Assembly (NCBI GenBank): GCA_022360235.1 | Contig: JAKSDE010000524.1 | Coordinates: forward strand, 1 to 6,588 | DNA length: 6,588 bases | DNA from: Cytophagales bacterium | GTDB lineage: Bacteria; Bacteroidota; Bacteroidia; Cytophagales; Amoebophilaceae | Direction: 5' to 3' | Shown: piece by piece, positions 1 to 6,447 of the stretch | How positions within the stretch are numbered: the first letter of the stretch is position 1 | How the letters are laid out: every line of letters begins with the position of its first letter | Notes under the pieces: generated by a model | The model's input: only the letters and a program-made list of their open reading frames with translations | What the model was told of the DNA's origin: nothing | Database searches by the model: none | Position numbers and translations under genes: made by a program

Positions 1-378
1 TCATAATAATTGTGTATTTCTTGGCCAGTATTGAAAGGTATTCACCGCATATTTCTGCCAATTATTCGATTCAAAGTCTTTGACTACCATATACACTAAA
101 TCTAACAGATTCTCGGATTTAGCAAAACTAACTTTACTTTTGGTCACTCCCCGGATTGGCCTATTCAGATTCTCCAGCGAATGGGTCGTGTAGAGTTGAC
201 CCCTCACTTCTACTGGATAGCAGAGATACGTCAAATAATCATGGATAAACTCTTCCTCTGTTAACTTTTTCACCACACTACCATAGCTACCTTCCCATTT
301 CCTGGCTACTTCCTGCAACTTTTCTCGCGCGAACTCCTGGCTAGAGCTCTTGTCAAAATTATTAAAGGCTTCCTTATA
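1..378 (-). pseudogene. IS256-family (Mutator-type) transposase, C-terminal fragment
   Basis: The minus strand encodes about 125 residues ending at a stop codon at positions 1-3. The motif YTTHSLENLNRPIRGVTKSK matches the conserved C-terminal block of IS256 transposases (YTTNAIESLNR-type), which holds the third acidic residue of the DDE catalytic triad. It is followed by the usual leucine- and tryptophan-containing tail. Family members run to about 400 residues, so the N-terminal two thirds, including both catalytic aspartates, are absent. A TTG near 316-318 could be taken as a start, but the frame stays open upstream to about 378 and reads as transposase (YKEAFNNFDK), so TTG is not a real start. 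At 378/379 homology switches abruptly to the ATPase on the other strand. It cannot be active. Sequence left of the window might show the rest of the element's 3' end. Confidence 0.85.
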
Positions 379-1131
379 GGCATGGTTACCTTGCTTCCTT
401 TGAGCTTATCGGAACTTGGAATGCCTGAAAATAGTTGGAGAATGATCTTTAAAGGGGGATATCCAGGATTACATCACCTGAGTATGCAGCCCTTGTATTT
501 TTATCCTAGCTACATTCAAACGTATATAGAGCGTGACGTCAGGCAACTCAAAAACATAGAGAACTATGAGCTGTTTCAAAATTTTATTAGACTCTGTGCC
601 GGTAGAATAGGGCAAGTCGTGAATTTTTCTTCGCTTGCTCAAGATTGTGGTATTTCACATACCACAGCCCGGCATTGGCTCAATACCCTCAAAGCTAGTT
701 ACCTTATTTTTTTCTTGCAGCCTTATTACCAAAACTTTAATAAACGGTTGATTAAAATGCCCAAAATTTATTTCTATGATACAGGATTAGCCTGTACACT
801 ACTTGGTATTGAACAAGAAGGTCAGCTAGATACCCATTATTTGAAAGGTGCGCTATTTGAAAATCTTGTCATTTTAGAATTCTTGAAAAGACGGCTTAAT
901 CAAGGACTTCCTGGGCATCTATATTTTTGGAGAGATAGAACAGGGCATGAGGTGGACTTACTCGTAGAGCGTGGTGGTGAATTGCGTGCTGTAGAAATAA
1001 AATCAGGCGTAACCTTTCAAAAGGATTTTATCAAAAGCGTGCGCTACTTTTGTAAACTTTCTAAAAGTGAAAAAGGCTATCTAGTCGGCCCTGAAGTAAT
1101 ATTTTCTAAGGGAGTTAGCACAAAAAAGTAG
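379..1131 (+). pseudogene. AAA_14/DUF4143 family ATPase, C-terminal fragment lacking the ATPase domain
   Basis: An open frame of about 250 residues (first ATG at 382) matches the C-terminal two thirds of the archaeal/bacterial ATPase family with AAA_14 and DUF4143 domains. It begins within the segment that normally follows the Walker B/sensor region (VTLLPLSLSELG). It continues with GGYP (about residues 25-28) and the helix YIQTYIERDVRQL (44-56). A winged-helix-like segment lies near residues 81-100. The DUF4143 nuclease-like core contains FENLVILEF, WRDRTGHEVDLLVE and AVEIKSG; the E160, D192, E205 and K207 pattern resembles a PD-(D/E)xK fold. The P-loop half is missing, cut at the junction with the IS256 fragment. 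The frame is open through the junction, but there is no start codon of its own kind. The C-terminal end (SKGVSTKK) also looks abnormal. Intact family members are common in Bacteroidota and often multicopy; their function is poorly understood. Confidence 0.85.
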
Positions 1132-1211
1132 CCCTCATCTTAGCACAACTTTTGGGTGTTTAGCCCTGCTTACTTTTTGAGCTCTTGGCTTAGGATTATT
1201 TGGGGTATTTT
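1132..1211 (+). other. Decayed hydrophobic coding-like remnant between ATPase fragment and IS5 element
   Basis: No intact ORF is present. Two plus-strand frames read in succession give strongly hydrophobic runs: VALILAQLLGV from 1128, then after a one-base slip at 1160 LALLTF, a TGA stop, and ALGLGLFGVFYLQ. This resembles one or two membrane helices with a frameshift and a nonsense mutation, cut by the end of the insertion sequence. It might be the remains of a membrane protein gene. Hydrophobic translation is common in T-rich DNA, so the call is weak and I name no family. Confidence 0.2.
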
Positions 1212-2525
1212 ACCTACAAGGGCTGCAGGTTAGTCAAGATCATCCGCATATTATGACCCACAGCGCATAAAACAGCATTTAGCTCATCCCCGATTACACC
1301 TTTTAGGTAATTCAGGCCCAGCTTTCCATCATTTTTCATAGGACCTATCAGCGGTTCTATAGCGGAACGACCACGGATTGCTTTTTTAAGGCTACGCGTC
1401 ATATTACGCTTACCGGGAGAGAGGTAAACTGACTTATCTTCAATACCATGCCCTTTATAGCCTTTATCAACAAAGGCCTGTTCAATAGGAACACCGGTGA
1501 GTAGTTCAGCTTGTTTCAGACTACTGGATAAACTGTGCCCATCATATTGATTTGTGGAAAGGGCTTGAGTACTGACTACTAGACCCTGTTTATGGGTAAC
1601 GGCAAGGGACACTTGACACCCATACTCATAGCGTTTATGCGCTTTGCCTTTGGCCACCACATAAACATGCGCTTCATGCATGCTGTATAATTTGTGAGTA
1701 CTATGTCTTTCTTGTTGGAGAAGTCGCTTTGAAAGACCTAATAAGTCCGTAAAGACCGAAACGGCTTGTTCTGGCAACTTGACAAGCTGTCTTTCAACCT
1801 CTCTCACCACACCTCCCACGTACGTTTTTAGCTGCCTGACACCTCTTTTCATCCGTTTGTATTGCTTGGCATGAGCATAACCACTGATTTTACGCACCAG
1901 TGCGCTAGACACACGATTGTAGTTTTGGCGAAGCTGAAGGCCATAGCGCTTAGCCAAAGTAACCAGTTTTTGGCGCGCTCTATTCAAGAGCTTACTATCG
2001 GTGGGGTAAGCAATATGCTTTTCCATGACTGTGGTATCTACAATAACTTTTTTGAAGTCTCGCTGTTTAGCCACGCCTATTTGAACCGCTTGTGTTATGG
2101 TGGCCTGTAAGATCTTTTCCATGCCTGATGCCTTGAGTCTTTGCCGCCATCTGACCATCGTACTGGCATCCAAAGGCGCTTTCCAACAGAAATAGTCATA
2201 GCCACCAAAGTACTGCCAATAGGGGTTTTCAGCCCAAATGGCCACAGCTTGCTCCTCAGAAACCCCGGTAGTATGCTGTAGCATGAACAGGCCGACCATA
2301 AGGCGGATGGGCTTAGGGGGCTGCCCCTTGGCTTTGGAGTAGATTCGGTCAAACTCTTTTTCAAATACAGTCCAGTCTATTTGGTCTGCTAGGAGCTTCA
2401 ATGGATTTTTAGGGTCAATAATGCTTGAAATTCTAGGTTCAAACAAGTTTTCTTGCAGGTTGTTAATGCGTTTGGGCTTCATGATTTTTAGGTGTCATTA
2501 TTTGCAAGGTTTTGTAGGTGTACCC
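1203..2525 (-). mobile_element. IS5-family insertion sequence (ends approximate)
   Basis: A single transposase gene fills almost the whole element. Candidate terminal inverted repeats are the 8-bp perfect arms ACCTACAA at 1212-1219 and its complement TTGTAGGT at 2512-2519. Each has GGGTA a few bases further out (1203-1207 and, reversed, 2521-2525) and a shared TGCA a few bases inward. The left arm overlaps the transposase stop codon. No convincing target-site duplication is visible beside these ends, so the true boundaries may lie further out, up to about 1160 and 2600. The element separates the ATPase fragment from the nucleotidyltransferase relic. Confidence 0.55.
1214..2482 (-). CDS. IS5-family DDE transposase, full length
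   Basis: This 422-residue protein catalyses cut-and-paste movement of its own element. The N-terminal DUF772-type domain (about residues 55-125) shows MVGLFMLQHTTGVSEEQAV and WAENPYWQYFGGYDYF, followed by the DASTMVRWRQRL motif. The DDE_1/IS4-type catalytic core has candidate triad residues D149 (IVDTTVMEKHIAYPTD), D339 (AFVDKGYKG) and E376 (RGRSAIEPLIGPMKND). A basic Arg/Lys-rich insert (about 165-235) lies between the first two. The ATG start at 2480-2482 gives a protein of normal family length and no internal stop or frameshift is seen, so it may be active. The GHNMR motif near residues 409-413 (VGHNMRMIL) is the usual C-terminal end of the family. Reading frames found within it on other frames are overlaps, not genes. 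Confidence 0.93.
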   Translation of the reverse strand: MKPKRINNLQENLFEPRISSIIDPKNPLKLLADQIDWTVFEKEFDRIYSKAKGQPPKPIRLMVGLFMLQHTTGVSEEQAVAIWAENPYWQYFGGYDYFCWKAPLDASTMVRWRQRLKASGMEKILQATITQAVQIGVAKQRDFKKVIVDTTVMEKHIAYPTDSKLLNRARQKLVTLAKRYGLQLRQNYNRVSSALVRKISGYAHAKQYKRMKRGVRQLKTYVGGVVREVERQLVKLPEQAVSVFTDLLGLSKRLLQQERHSTHKLYSMHEAHVYVVAKGKAHKRYEYGCQVSLAVTHKQGLVVSTQALSTNQYDGHSLSSSLKQAELLTGVPIEQAFVDKGYKGHGIEDKSVYLSPGKRNMTRSLKKAIRGRSAIEPLIGPMKNDGKLGLNYLKGVIGDELNAVLCAVGHNMRMILTNLQPL

Positions 2526-2540
2526 TGCTATTCCTTGCAA
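2502..2540. repeat. Inverted repeat spanning the IS5 upstream end
   Basis: TTGCAAGG at 2502-2509 and its exact complement CCTTGCAA at 2533-2540 flank the candidate IS terminus at 2512-2525, with 23 bp between the arms. It lies just upstream of the transposase start codon (2482). A hairpin at this place could limit transcription entering the transposase from outside, as described for some other insertion sequences. Here that role is only inferred from position. It could alternatively be part of the terminal structure recognised by the transposase. Confidence 0.35.
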
Positions 2541-2631
2541 TTTTTGTTGGGTTAAATTACTCATTTTTTAGCAAAAAACAAAGCTACTTCAATCAAATCA
2601 ATGATTTTTGGAATACTTCAGGGCCGACTAG

Positions 2632-2715
2632 CTAGTTTATAATGGGGAACAAGAGGGAAGCTACTCGGATATTGACTTAGTGCCCATCAAAAAAATAGAT
2701 AGTATATTGTCTTAG
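2632..2715 (+). pseudogene. Relic of MNT-type nucleotidyltransferase (Pol beta-like) N-terminus
   Basis: A short frame from 2632 to a TAG at 2713-2715 reads LVYNGEQEGSYSDIDLVPIK and a few more residues. The GSYSDIDL core is the active-site signature of minimal nucleotidyltransferases (GS-x-R-x-G-x-SDIDL), whose two aspartates bind metal. If one base is skipped near 2637-2640, the upstream frame gives LASLY, close to the beta-strand before the normal GS motif. The expected GSR has become NGE. No start codon or downstream domain remains. In intact form these proteins often pair with a HEPN protein as a toxin-antitoxin module; no HEPN partner is visible here. The fragment is only about 28 codons, so the call rests on one motif. 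Confidence 0.45.
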
Positions 2716-2754
2716 TTGAAGTTGACCTTTTAGGGTACAGTCTATATATACAAA

Positions 2755-4107
2755 TTAAATACACCAAAATTTTTTAGCTTGATAAACGGCTTGTGCAAAG
2801 CATTCTCCTCGTTCTTCAAAGTTGTTGAATAAATCAAAGCTAGCACATGCAGGCGAAAGCAACACCACGTCGCCAGATTTACCGTAGGAAAGGGCTAGCT
2901 TAATCACTTCTTCCACATGTTGTGTTTCGTAGATAGCAGGTACTACCCCTTCAAAGGCTTTACGTAGCGATGTATTATCTTTTCCTAAACAAATAATCGC
3001 TTTTACCTTAGCTTTTACAATCGGCTGGAGGGAGGTGTAATCATTGCCCTTATCTTGTCCTCCAGCTATCCAGATAATAGATTGATCAAAACTAGACAAA
3101 GCCACAGAGGCTGCTTCTACATTAGTCGCTTTAGCGTCATTGTAGAAATCGATTCCCCGAATGGTAGCTACCCATGCTAAACGATGGGGAAGGCCTTGGA
3201 AGGTTTTCAGGGAAGTAGTAATACTAGCTTGATCAATGTCCACTAAACTAGCGATAGCAATAGCCACCATCGTATTAAGCCAGTTGTGCTTTCCTACCAG
3301 TGGCGTAGCATCAACAGGAATGCTAAAAGGCTTCTTAGCTAGGGCAAAATAGAGACGACCATTTTGTTCATAAGCGCCCTTAGAGGGACTACTTATGAAA
3401 GAGATAGGATGCTTTATTGGTACGATTGAAGTTGCTTTTAGATAATCCTGAATGTTCGGATCTTCTTGAAAATAAATGAAATGATCGTTAGCCGTCATGT
3501 TTTGGAGGATGCTGAATTTAGCATGGATGTAATTGGCAAACTGGTAGCCATACCGATCCAGATGATCTGGAGTGATGTTTAATAACGCAGCAATGTTAGC
3601 TTTGAAGTTGCGCATTCCTTCCAGTTGAAAACTACTGAGCTCAAGCACATAGTAGTCAAACTTATCTTTGATGACCTGTCGGGCAAAGCTTTGTCCCATA
3701 TTACCTGCCATACCTACGTTGAGCTCTACCGCTTTGAGTAAGTGGTAAGTTAAGTGCGTAGTCGTTGTTTTGCCGTTTGTACCTGTAATAGCGATTAGGA
3801 AGGCTTTCGCATAGCGTGCTGCTAGTTCAACTTCACCAATGATAGGGATGCCTGCTTCTTTAATCGCCTGAATGAGGGAGCGGGAATCTGGTATGCCCGG
3901 ACTTTTGACAATTTCATCTGCCGTGCGTACTTTTTCCCAGGAATGGCCCCCTTCTTCAAAAGCAATATTATGGTCGCATAACTCTTCTTTGTAGTGCGAA
4001 GCAATCTTTCCTGCATCAGAGACAAACACCGCTAAGCCTTTTGCTTTGGCCAATAAAGCTGCTCCTGTGCCACTTTCACCTGCACCAAGAATCACTATTT
4101 TTTTCAT
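2755..4107 (-). CDS. murD: UDP-N-acetylmuramoyl-L-alanine:D-glutamate ligase MurD
   Basis: This cytoplasmic ligase adds D-glutamate to UDP-MurNAc-L-alanine using ATP, the second amino-acid step of peptidoglycan precursor synthesis. The 450-residue product is of normal length and has all three Mur ligase domains. The N-terminal Rossmann-like UDP-binding domain starts GAGESGTGAALLAK (residues 8-21). The central ATPase domain has the P-loop ITGTNGKTTTT (about 107-117), ELSSFQLE (156-163), NITPDHLDRY (177-186) and HAKFSI, whose Lys197 matches the carbamylated lysine of the family. The C-terminal domain has GLPHR (305-309), YNDAKATN (322-329), GGQDKGNDY (349-357) and SPACASFDLFNNFEERG (about 418-434). 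The ATG at 4105-4107 begins directly at the Rossmann motif. No ribosome binding site is evident, as is usual in Bacteroidota. Its neighbours here are an insertion sequence and divergent gldE, not the mur/fts cluster where murD commonly sits. Confidence 0.97.
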   Translation of the reverse strand: MKKIVILGAGESGTGAALLAKAKGLAVFVSDAGKIASHYKEELCDHNIAFEEGGHSWEKVRTADEIVKSPGIPDSRSLIQAIKEAGIPIIGEVELAARYAKAFLIAITGTNGKTTTTHLTYHLLKAVELNVGMAGNMGQSFARQVIKDKFDYYVLELSSFQLEGMRNFKANIAALLNITPDHLDRYGYQFANYIHAKFSILQNMTANDHFIYFQEDPNIQDYLKATSIVPIKHPISFISSPSKGAYEQNGRLYFALAKKPFSIPVDATPLVGKHNWLNTMVAIAIASLVDIDQASITTSLKTFQGLPHRLAWVATIRGIDFYNDAKATNVEAASVALSSFDQSIIWIAGGQDKGNDYTSLQPIVKAKVKAIICLGKDNTSLRKAFEGVVPAIYETQHVEEVIKLALSYGKSGDVVLLSPACASFDLFNNFEERGECFAQAVYQAKKFWCI

Positions 4108-4286
4108 GTATATAGTAGTTTAGTATAGGTAGATTAAGTAAAAATTTTTAAATTTATTAAGTAACTTGTTCTCCTATACCTTTACAAAAGTACAAGCTAA
4201 AGGCTAGAATAGAAAAAGGACAAGCAAGCAAGAGAAGATGATCGCTTTTAAATAATCGTTGTAGTTTTTACCCAAGCCACTAAAAG
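4108..4286. promoter_or_regulatory. Divergent murD-gldE control region with symmetric repeats
   Basis: This 179-bp spacer must carry the promoters of both genes. A perfect 12-bp palindrome TAAAAATTTTTA lies at 4139-4150. Two direct copies of TTAAGTAA occur at 4134-4141 and 4157-4164, 23 bp apart (about two helical turns). Outside them GTATAGG (4123-4129) and its complement CCTATAC (4173-4179) form a wider dyad. The arrangement could be a regulator site or an mRNA structure in the murD leader. AT-rich DNA produces such patterns easily and no known operator is recognised. Confidence 0.35.
4185..4192 (-). promoter_or_regulatory. Candidate Bacteroidota -7 element for murD
   Basis: Read on the minus strand this is TACTTTTG, a full match to the Bacteroidota TAnnTTTG consensus. 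It lies 77 bp upstream of the murD start codon. No clear TTG -33 box is seen at the expected spacing, so support is limited. If used, the transcript would carry a leader of about 70 nt containing the palindrome and the TTAAGTAA copies. Confidence 0.3.
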
Positions 4287-5669
4287 TTGAGCCGCCTAGT
4301 TGTTTCCCTGACTTTGCTAAATGCGTATGATTTAGCTTTTTATTTATTCAGTGGGTTAGCCTTGATAGGATTGCTACTTAGCTCTGCCATTATTTCAGGG
4401 AGTGAGGTAGCCTTTTTCTCACTCTCTCACAAGCAAATTATGCATTGTAAGCGCGCTAAAGAGTCCAAAGCGCAGAAGATTTTACACCTTCTCAAAGATC
4501 CTAGACGCTTATTAGCAACCATTTTGATTTTAAACAATTTAATCAATGTGGCCTTTGTTACACTTTCGACTTATATGTTATGGAAGCTTTTTGGTGTAGA
4601 GTCTATCCATGGATTGATTTTGTTGGGTTATACGATTCTCACTGCAGTAATCATTGTACTGTTTGGTGAAGTAATGCCTAAGACTTATGCTAATCAAAAT
4701 AACCTGCGCTTTGCGAAACTTTTTGCCAATTTTATAACTCTCTCGGTATCAGCTTTAAAGCCACTTTCTGGCCTGCTTATGGGCATGGGCAACTTTCTTG
4801 AAAAAAGCTTTACTAAAAAAGGCTATGCCCTGTCCATAGATAAATTGAATAAAGCACTTGAACTCACTACAGAAAAAGAAGCTTCAGAAGAGGAAAAAGA
4901 AATCCTAAAGGGGATTGTCAACTTTGGTACTTTAACTGCCAAGCAAGTTATGCGTTCCCGCATGGATATTACAGCTATTGATATAGCAACGAATTTCCAT
5001 GAGCTGATGGACATAGTCAACAAGTCAGGCTATTCAAGGTTGCCTGTGTACAGAGAAACAATGGATAAAATCGAAGGGATTCTCTATACAAAAGACTTAT
5101 TGCCCTATTTGGATAAAAATGAAGATTTTCAATGGCAATCTTTGTTACGTAAGTGCTTCTTTGTACCAGAGAATAAAAAAATAGATCGCTTACTTCTTGA
5201 ATTTCAGTGGAAAAGGATACACATGGCCATTATTGTGGATGAATATGGAGGTACATCAGGGCTCATTACTATGGAAGATATTATCGAAGAAATCATAGGG
5301 GATATTTCAGATGAGTTTGATCAAGATGAGGTCATCTATAACCAAATCGATAAAAAAACTTTTGTATTTGAAAGTAAAATCTCTTTAAACGATTTCTGTA
5401 AAGTGGTGGGAGAAGATCCATCTATTTTTGAAGAAGTAAAAGGAGAGAGCGAGTCATTAGGAGGACTTCTACTAGAAATTCATGGCTCCTTGCCTCAAGT
5501 TGGTGAAAAAATAAACCATCATCATTTTATTTTTACAATTACGGCGGTTGATGCGCGAAAGATTAAAAAAGTACAGGTACAAATTGAGCCAAAGAAAGAT
5601 CATCCCCCGCTGAATAAATTCATCAAGCCTATCAAGTGCTATTACCCTATATTCCGCTTCGAGTTCTGA
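4287..5669 (+). CDS. gldE: GldE-like CNNM/CBS/CorC_HlyC membrane protein
   Basis: This 460-residue inner-membrane protein has the hemolysin-C/CorC architecture of Bacteroidota GldE. The CNNM (DUF21) domain has hydrophobic helices near residues 16-40, 75-100, 107-128 and 144-170. It contains SGSEVAFFSLS (37-47) and the FGEVMPKTYA signature (126-135). A charged linker (about 185-210) leads to paired CBS domains: MRSRMDITAID to GILYTKDLLPYL (about 220-275), then about 285-340 with MAIIVDEYGGTSGLITMEDIIEEIIGDI. A CorC_HlyC domain follows (about 350-432). A basic tail of some 25 residues after IEPKK is an extension. The start is inferred as TTG at 4287: a stop lies at 4281-4283 and no ATG occurs before residue 52. 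TTG at residue 10 (4314) is the alternative. CNNM/CorC relatives are linked to Mg2+ or other divalent-cation transport. GldE is associated with gliding in flavobacteria, but homologues occur in non-gliders, so a transport or envelope role is as likely. Confidence 0.88.
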   Translation: MSRLVVSLTLLNAYDLAFYLFSGLALIGLLLSSAIISGSEVAFFSLSHKQIMHCKRAKESKAQKILHLLKDPRRLLATILILNNLINVAFVTLSTYMLWKLFGVESIHGLILLGYTILTAVIIVLFGEVMPKTYANQNNLRFAKLFANFITLSVSALKPLSGLLMGMGNFLEKSFTKKGYALSIDKLNKALELTTEKEASEEEKEILKGIVNFGTLTAKQVMRSRMDITAIDIATNFHELMDIVNKSGYSRLPVYRETMDKIEGILYTKDLLPYLDKNEDFQWQSLLRKCFFVPENKKIDRLLLEFQWKRIHMAIIVDEYGGTSGLITMEDIIEEIIGDISDEFDQDEVIYNQIDKKTFVFESKISLNDFCKVVGEDPSIFEEVKGESESLGGLLLEIHGSLPQVGEKINHHHFIFTITAVDARKIKKVQVQIEPKKDHPPLNKFIKPIKCYYPIFRFEF

Positions 5670-5681
5670 GTTTTAGGTAGG

Positions 5682-5732
5682 TTGTAGAAAACACTCCTTT
5701 CCCCGTCAAAAAGTTGCTCAATAGACCTCCTT
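5682..5732. repeat. 51-bp direct repeat, copy 1
   Basis: This copy starts TTGTAGAAAACAC and ends GATAGACCTCCTT-like (here AATAGACCTCCTT). It differs from copy 2 (6506-6556) at only two of 51 positions: T for G at 5695 and A for G at 5720. It sits just after gldE and 32 bp before a possible start codon at 5765. Its first part also pairs with an inverted 10-bp match, GTTTTCTACA at 5793-5802. It could be the terminal or leader segment of an insertion sequence, or a dispersed intergenic repeat. Confidence 0.85.
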
Positions 5733-5764
5733 GCGCATCGTATTTGACTATAAACGGGTAAACA

Positions 5765-5893
5765 ATGACTGAATTGAAGCAATTCCTGCCTCGTTTTCTA
5801 CAGCCCTCTGAACGCCATTTTTCAAAGGCGGATCTTGGACTGCTGCAAAACGCACTAAAATCTGCTCATATAGCCTATCAAGAAGGGGTGTAA
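5765..5893 (+). CDS. Possible 42-residue ORF, perhaps a truncated transposase N-terminus
   Basis: The ATG at 5765 opens a frame of 42 codons (MTELKQFLPRFLQPSERHFS onward, ending at TAA 5891-5893). The composition is protein-like, with two amphipathic stretches. The FLPRFLQP opening vaguely recalls the first residues of some IS4/IS701-type transposases, but I cannot assign it. The position 32 bp after a repeated 51-bp segment would fit the left end of a broken insertion sequence. Right after the stop, TTTTGCAACAG (5899-5909) may be the end of another element. It may equally be chance coding. Confidence 0.25.
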   Translation: MTELKQFLPRFLQPSERHFSKADLGLLQNALKSAHIAYQEGV

Positions 5894-6179
5894 CCTAGTT
5901 TTGCAACAGTCTCGAATCTATCTATTTTTTGGCAAAGTTTTGTGATGCCATACAGGTTTTTCTTGCCAATATGGCTACGCTATACATGAGTTTTTGTGAG
6001 CTAAGAGAGTGATTTTAAGTGTAAAACACCGTGTTTAATACTTGTTAAGGGGCGACTACACAGTTAGGTGAGCTTAGGAATCTTGTTACTGTTGCCCACC
6101 TCATTGTCCAACAGTCTATAGAAGGAAAAAAGAATAGCGGGAGATTCTATACTGTAGACTTCGCATAAAATCATCCTTT

Positions 6180-6210
6180 GAGTGATGAGGTGATTGGGCG
6201 ATGGGGTGAT
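6180..6210. repeat. Octamer minisatellite (GGGGTGAT-like, 3-4 units)
   Basis: Units in order are GAGTGAT (7 nt, 6180-6186), GAGGTGAT (6187-6194), TGGGCGAT (6195-6202) and GGGGTGAT (6203-6210). All end in (T/C)GAT, with variation confined mainly to the first bases. It lies in non-coding DNA. Short tandem G-rich repeats like this arise by replication slippage and may vary between strains. Confidence 0.6.
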
Positions 6211-6237
6211 TTATTTTCAGGGGTATTTTTGTAAATA

Positions 6238-6338
6238 AAAAAGTCTCAGAGATCTTACTGAAAACCACACACTATAAAAAACATGGTATAATCTAACTTC
6301 GTATTTTTGAAAATCTAATAGACCTCTGAGACTTAGTC
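6238..6338. mobile_element. MITE-like inverted-repeat element, about 100 bp
   Basis: Arms AAGTCTCAGAGATCT (6241-6255) and AGACCTCTGAGACTT (6320-6334) are complementary at 14 of 15 positions. They flank a 64-bp AT-rich interior with no ORF. Outside them, GTAAATA occurs at 6231-6237 and again at 6339-6345, a possible 7-bp target-site duplication if the element spans 6238-6338. Small size, terminal inverted repeats and flanking direct repeats are the hallmarks of a non-autonomous transposable element. The partner transposase is not in the window. The loop is too long for a normal intrinsic terminator. Confidence 0.5.
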
Positions 6339-6447
6339 GTAAATATAAACAAAGATTATTACACTACCAAATTTTTTTATTGCTTATACCAACCTGTTGC
6401 AGAAATTTCTACACGTTGTTGAAGGGTCTTACTGATAAGCATTCCAT

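Noticed and set aside
1115..1148. Direct copies of TTAGCACAA at 1115-1123 and 1140-1148, as a possible target duplication or repeat
   Set aside because: Two 9-bp copies 25 bp apart without any element between them. The first lies inside the ATPase frame, so chance similarity or a tiny local duplication is the simpler explanation.
1862..2364. Open frames on the opposite strand (1862-2110 plus) and in another frame (2095-2364 minus) within the IS5 transposase
   Set aside because: They overlap a transposase with clear DDE motifs over its full length, and their translations show no family features.
3822..4025. 67-codon minus-strand frame inside murD
   Set aside because: It lies wholly within the murD N-terminal domain in another frame and its translation is low-complexity and basic, with no recognisable domain.
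4823..5023. 66-codon minus-strand frame inside gldE
   Set aside because: It is antisense to the linker and first CBS domain of gldE; its Ser-rich translation is what antisense reading of such a segment gives.
6241..6334. Intrinsic terminator formed by the 15-bp inverted repeat
   Set aside because: The 64-bp loop is far too long for an efficient intrinsic terminator, and no T-run follows the right arm directly.
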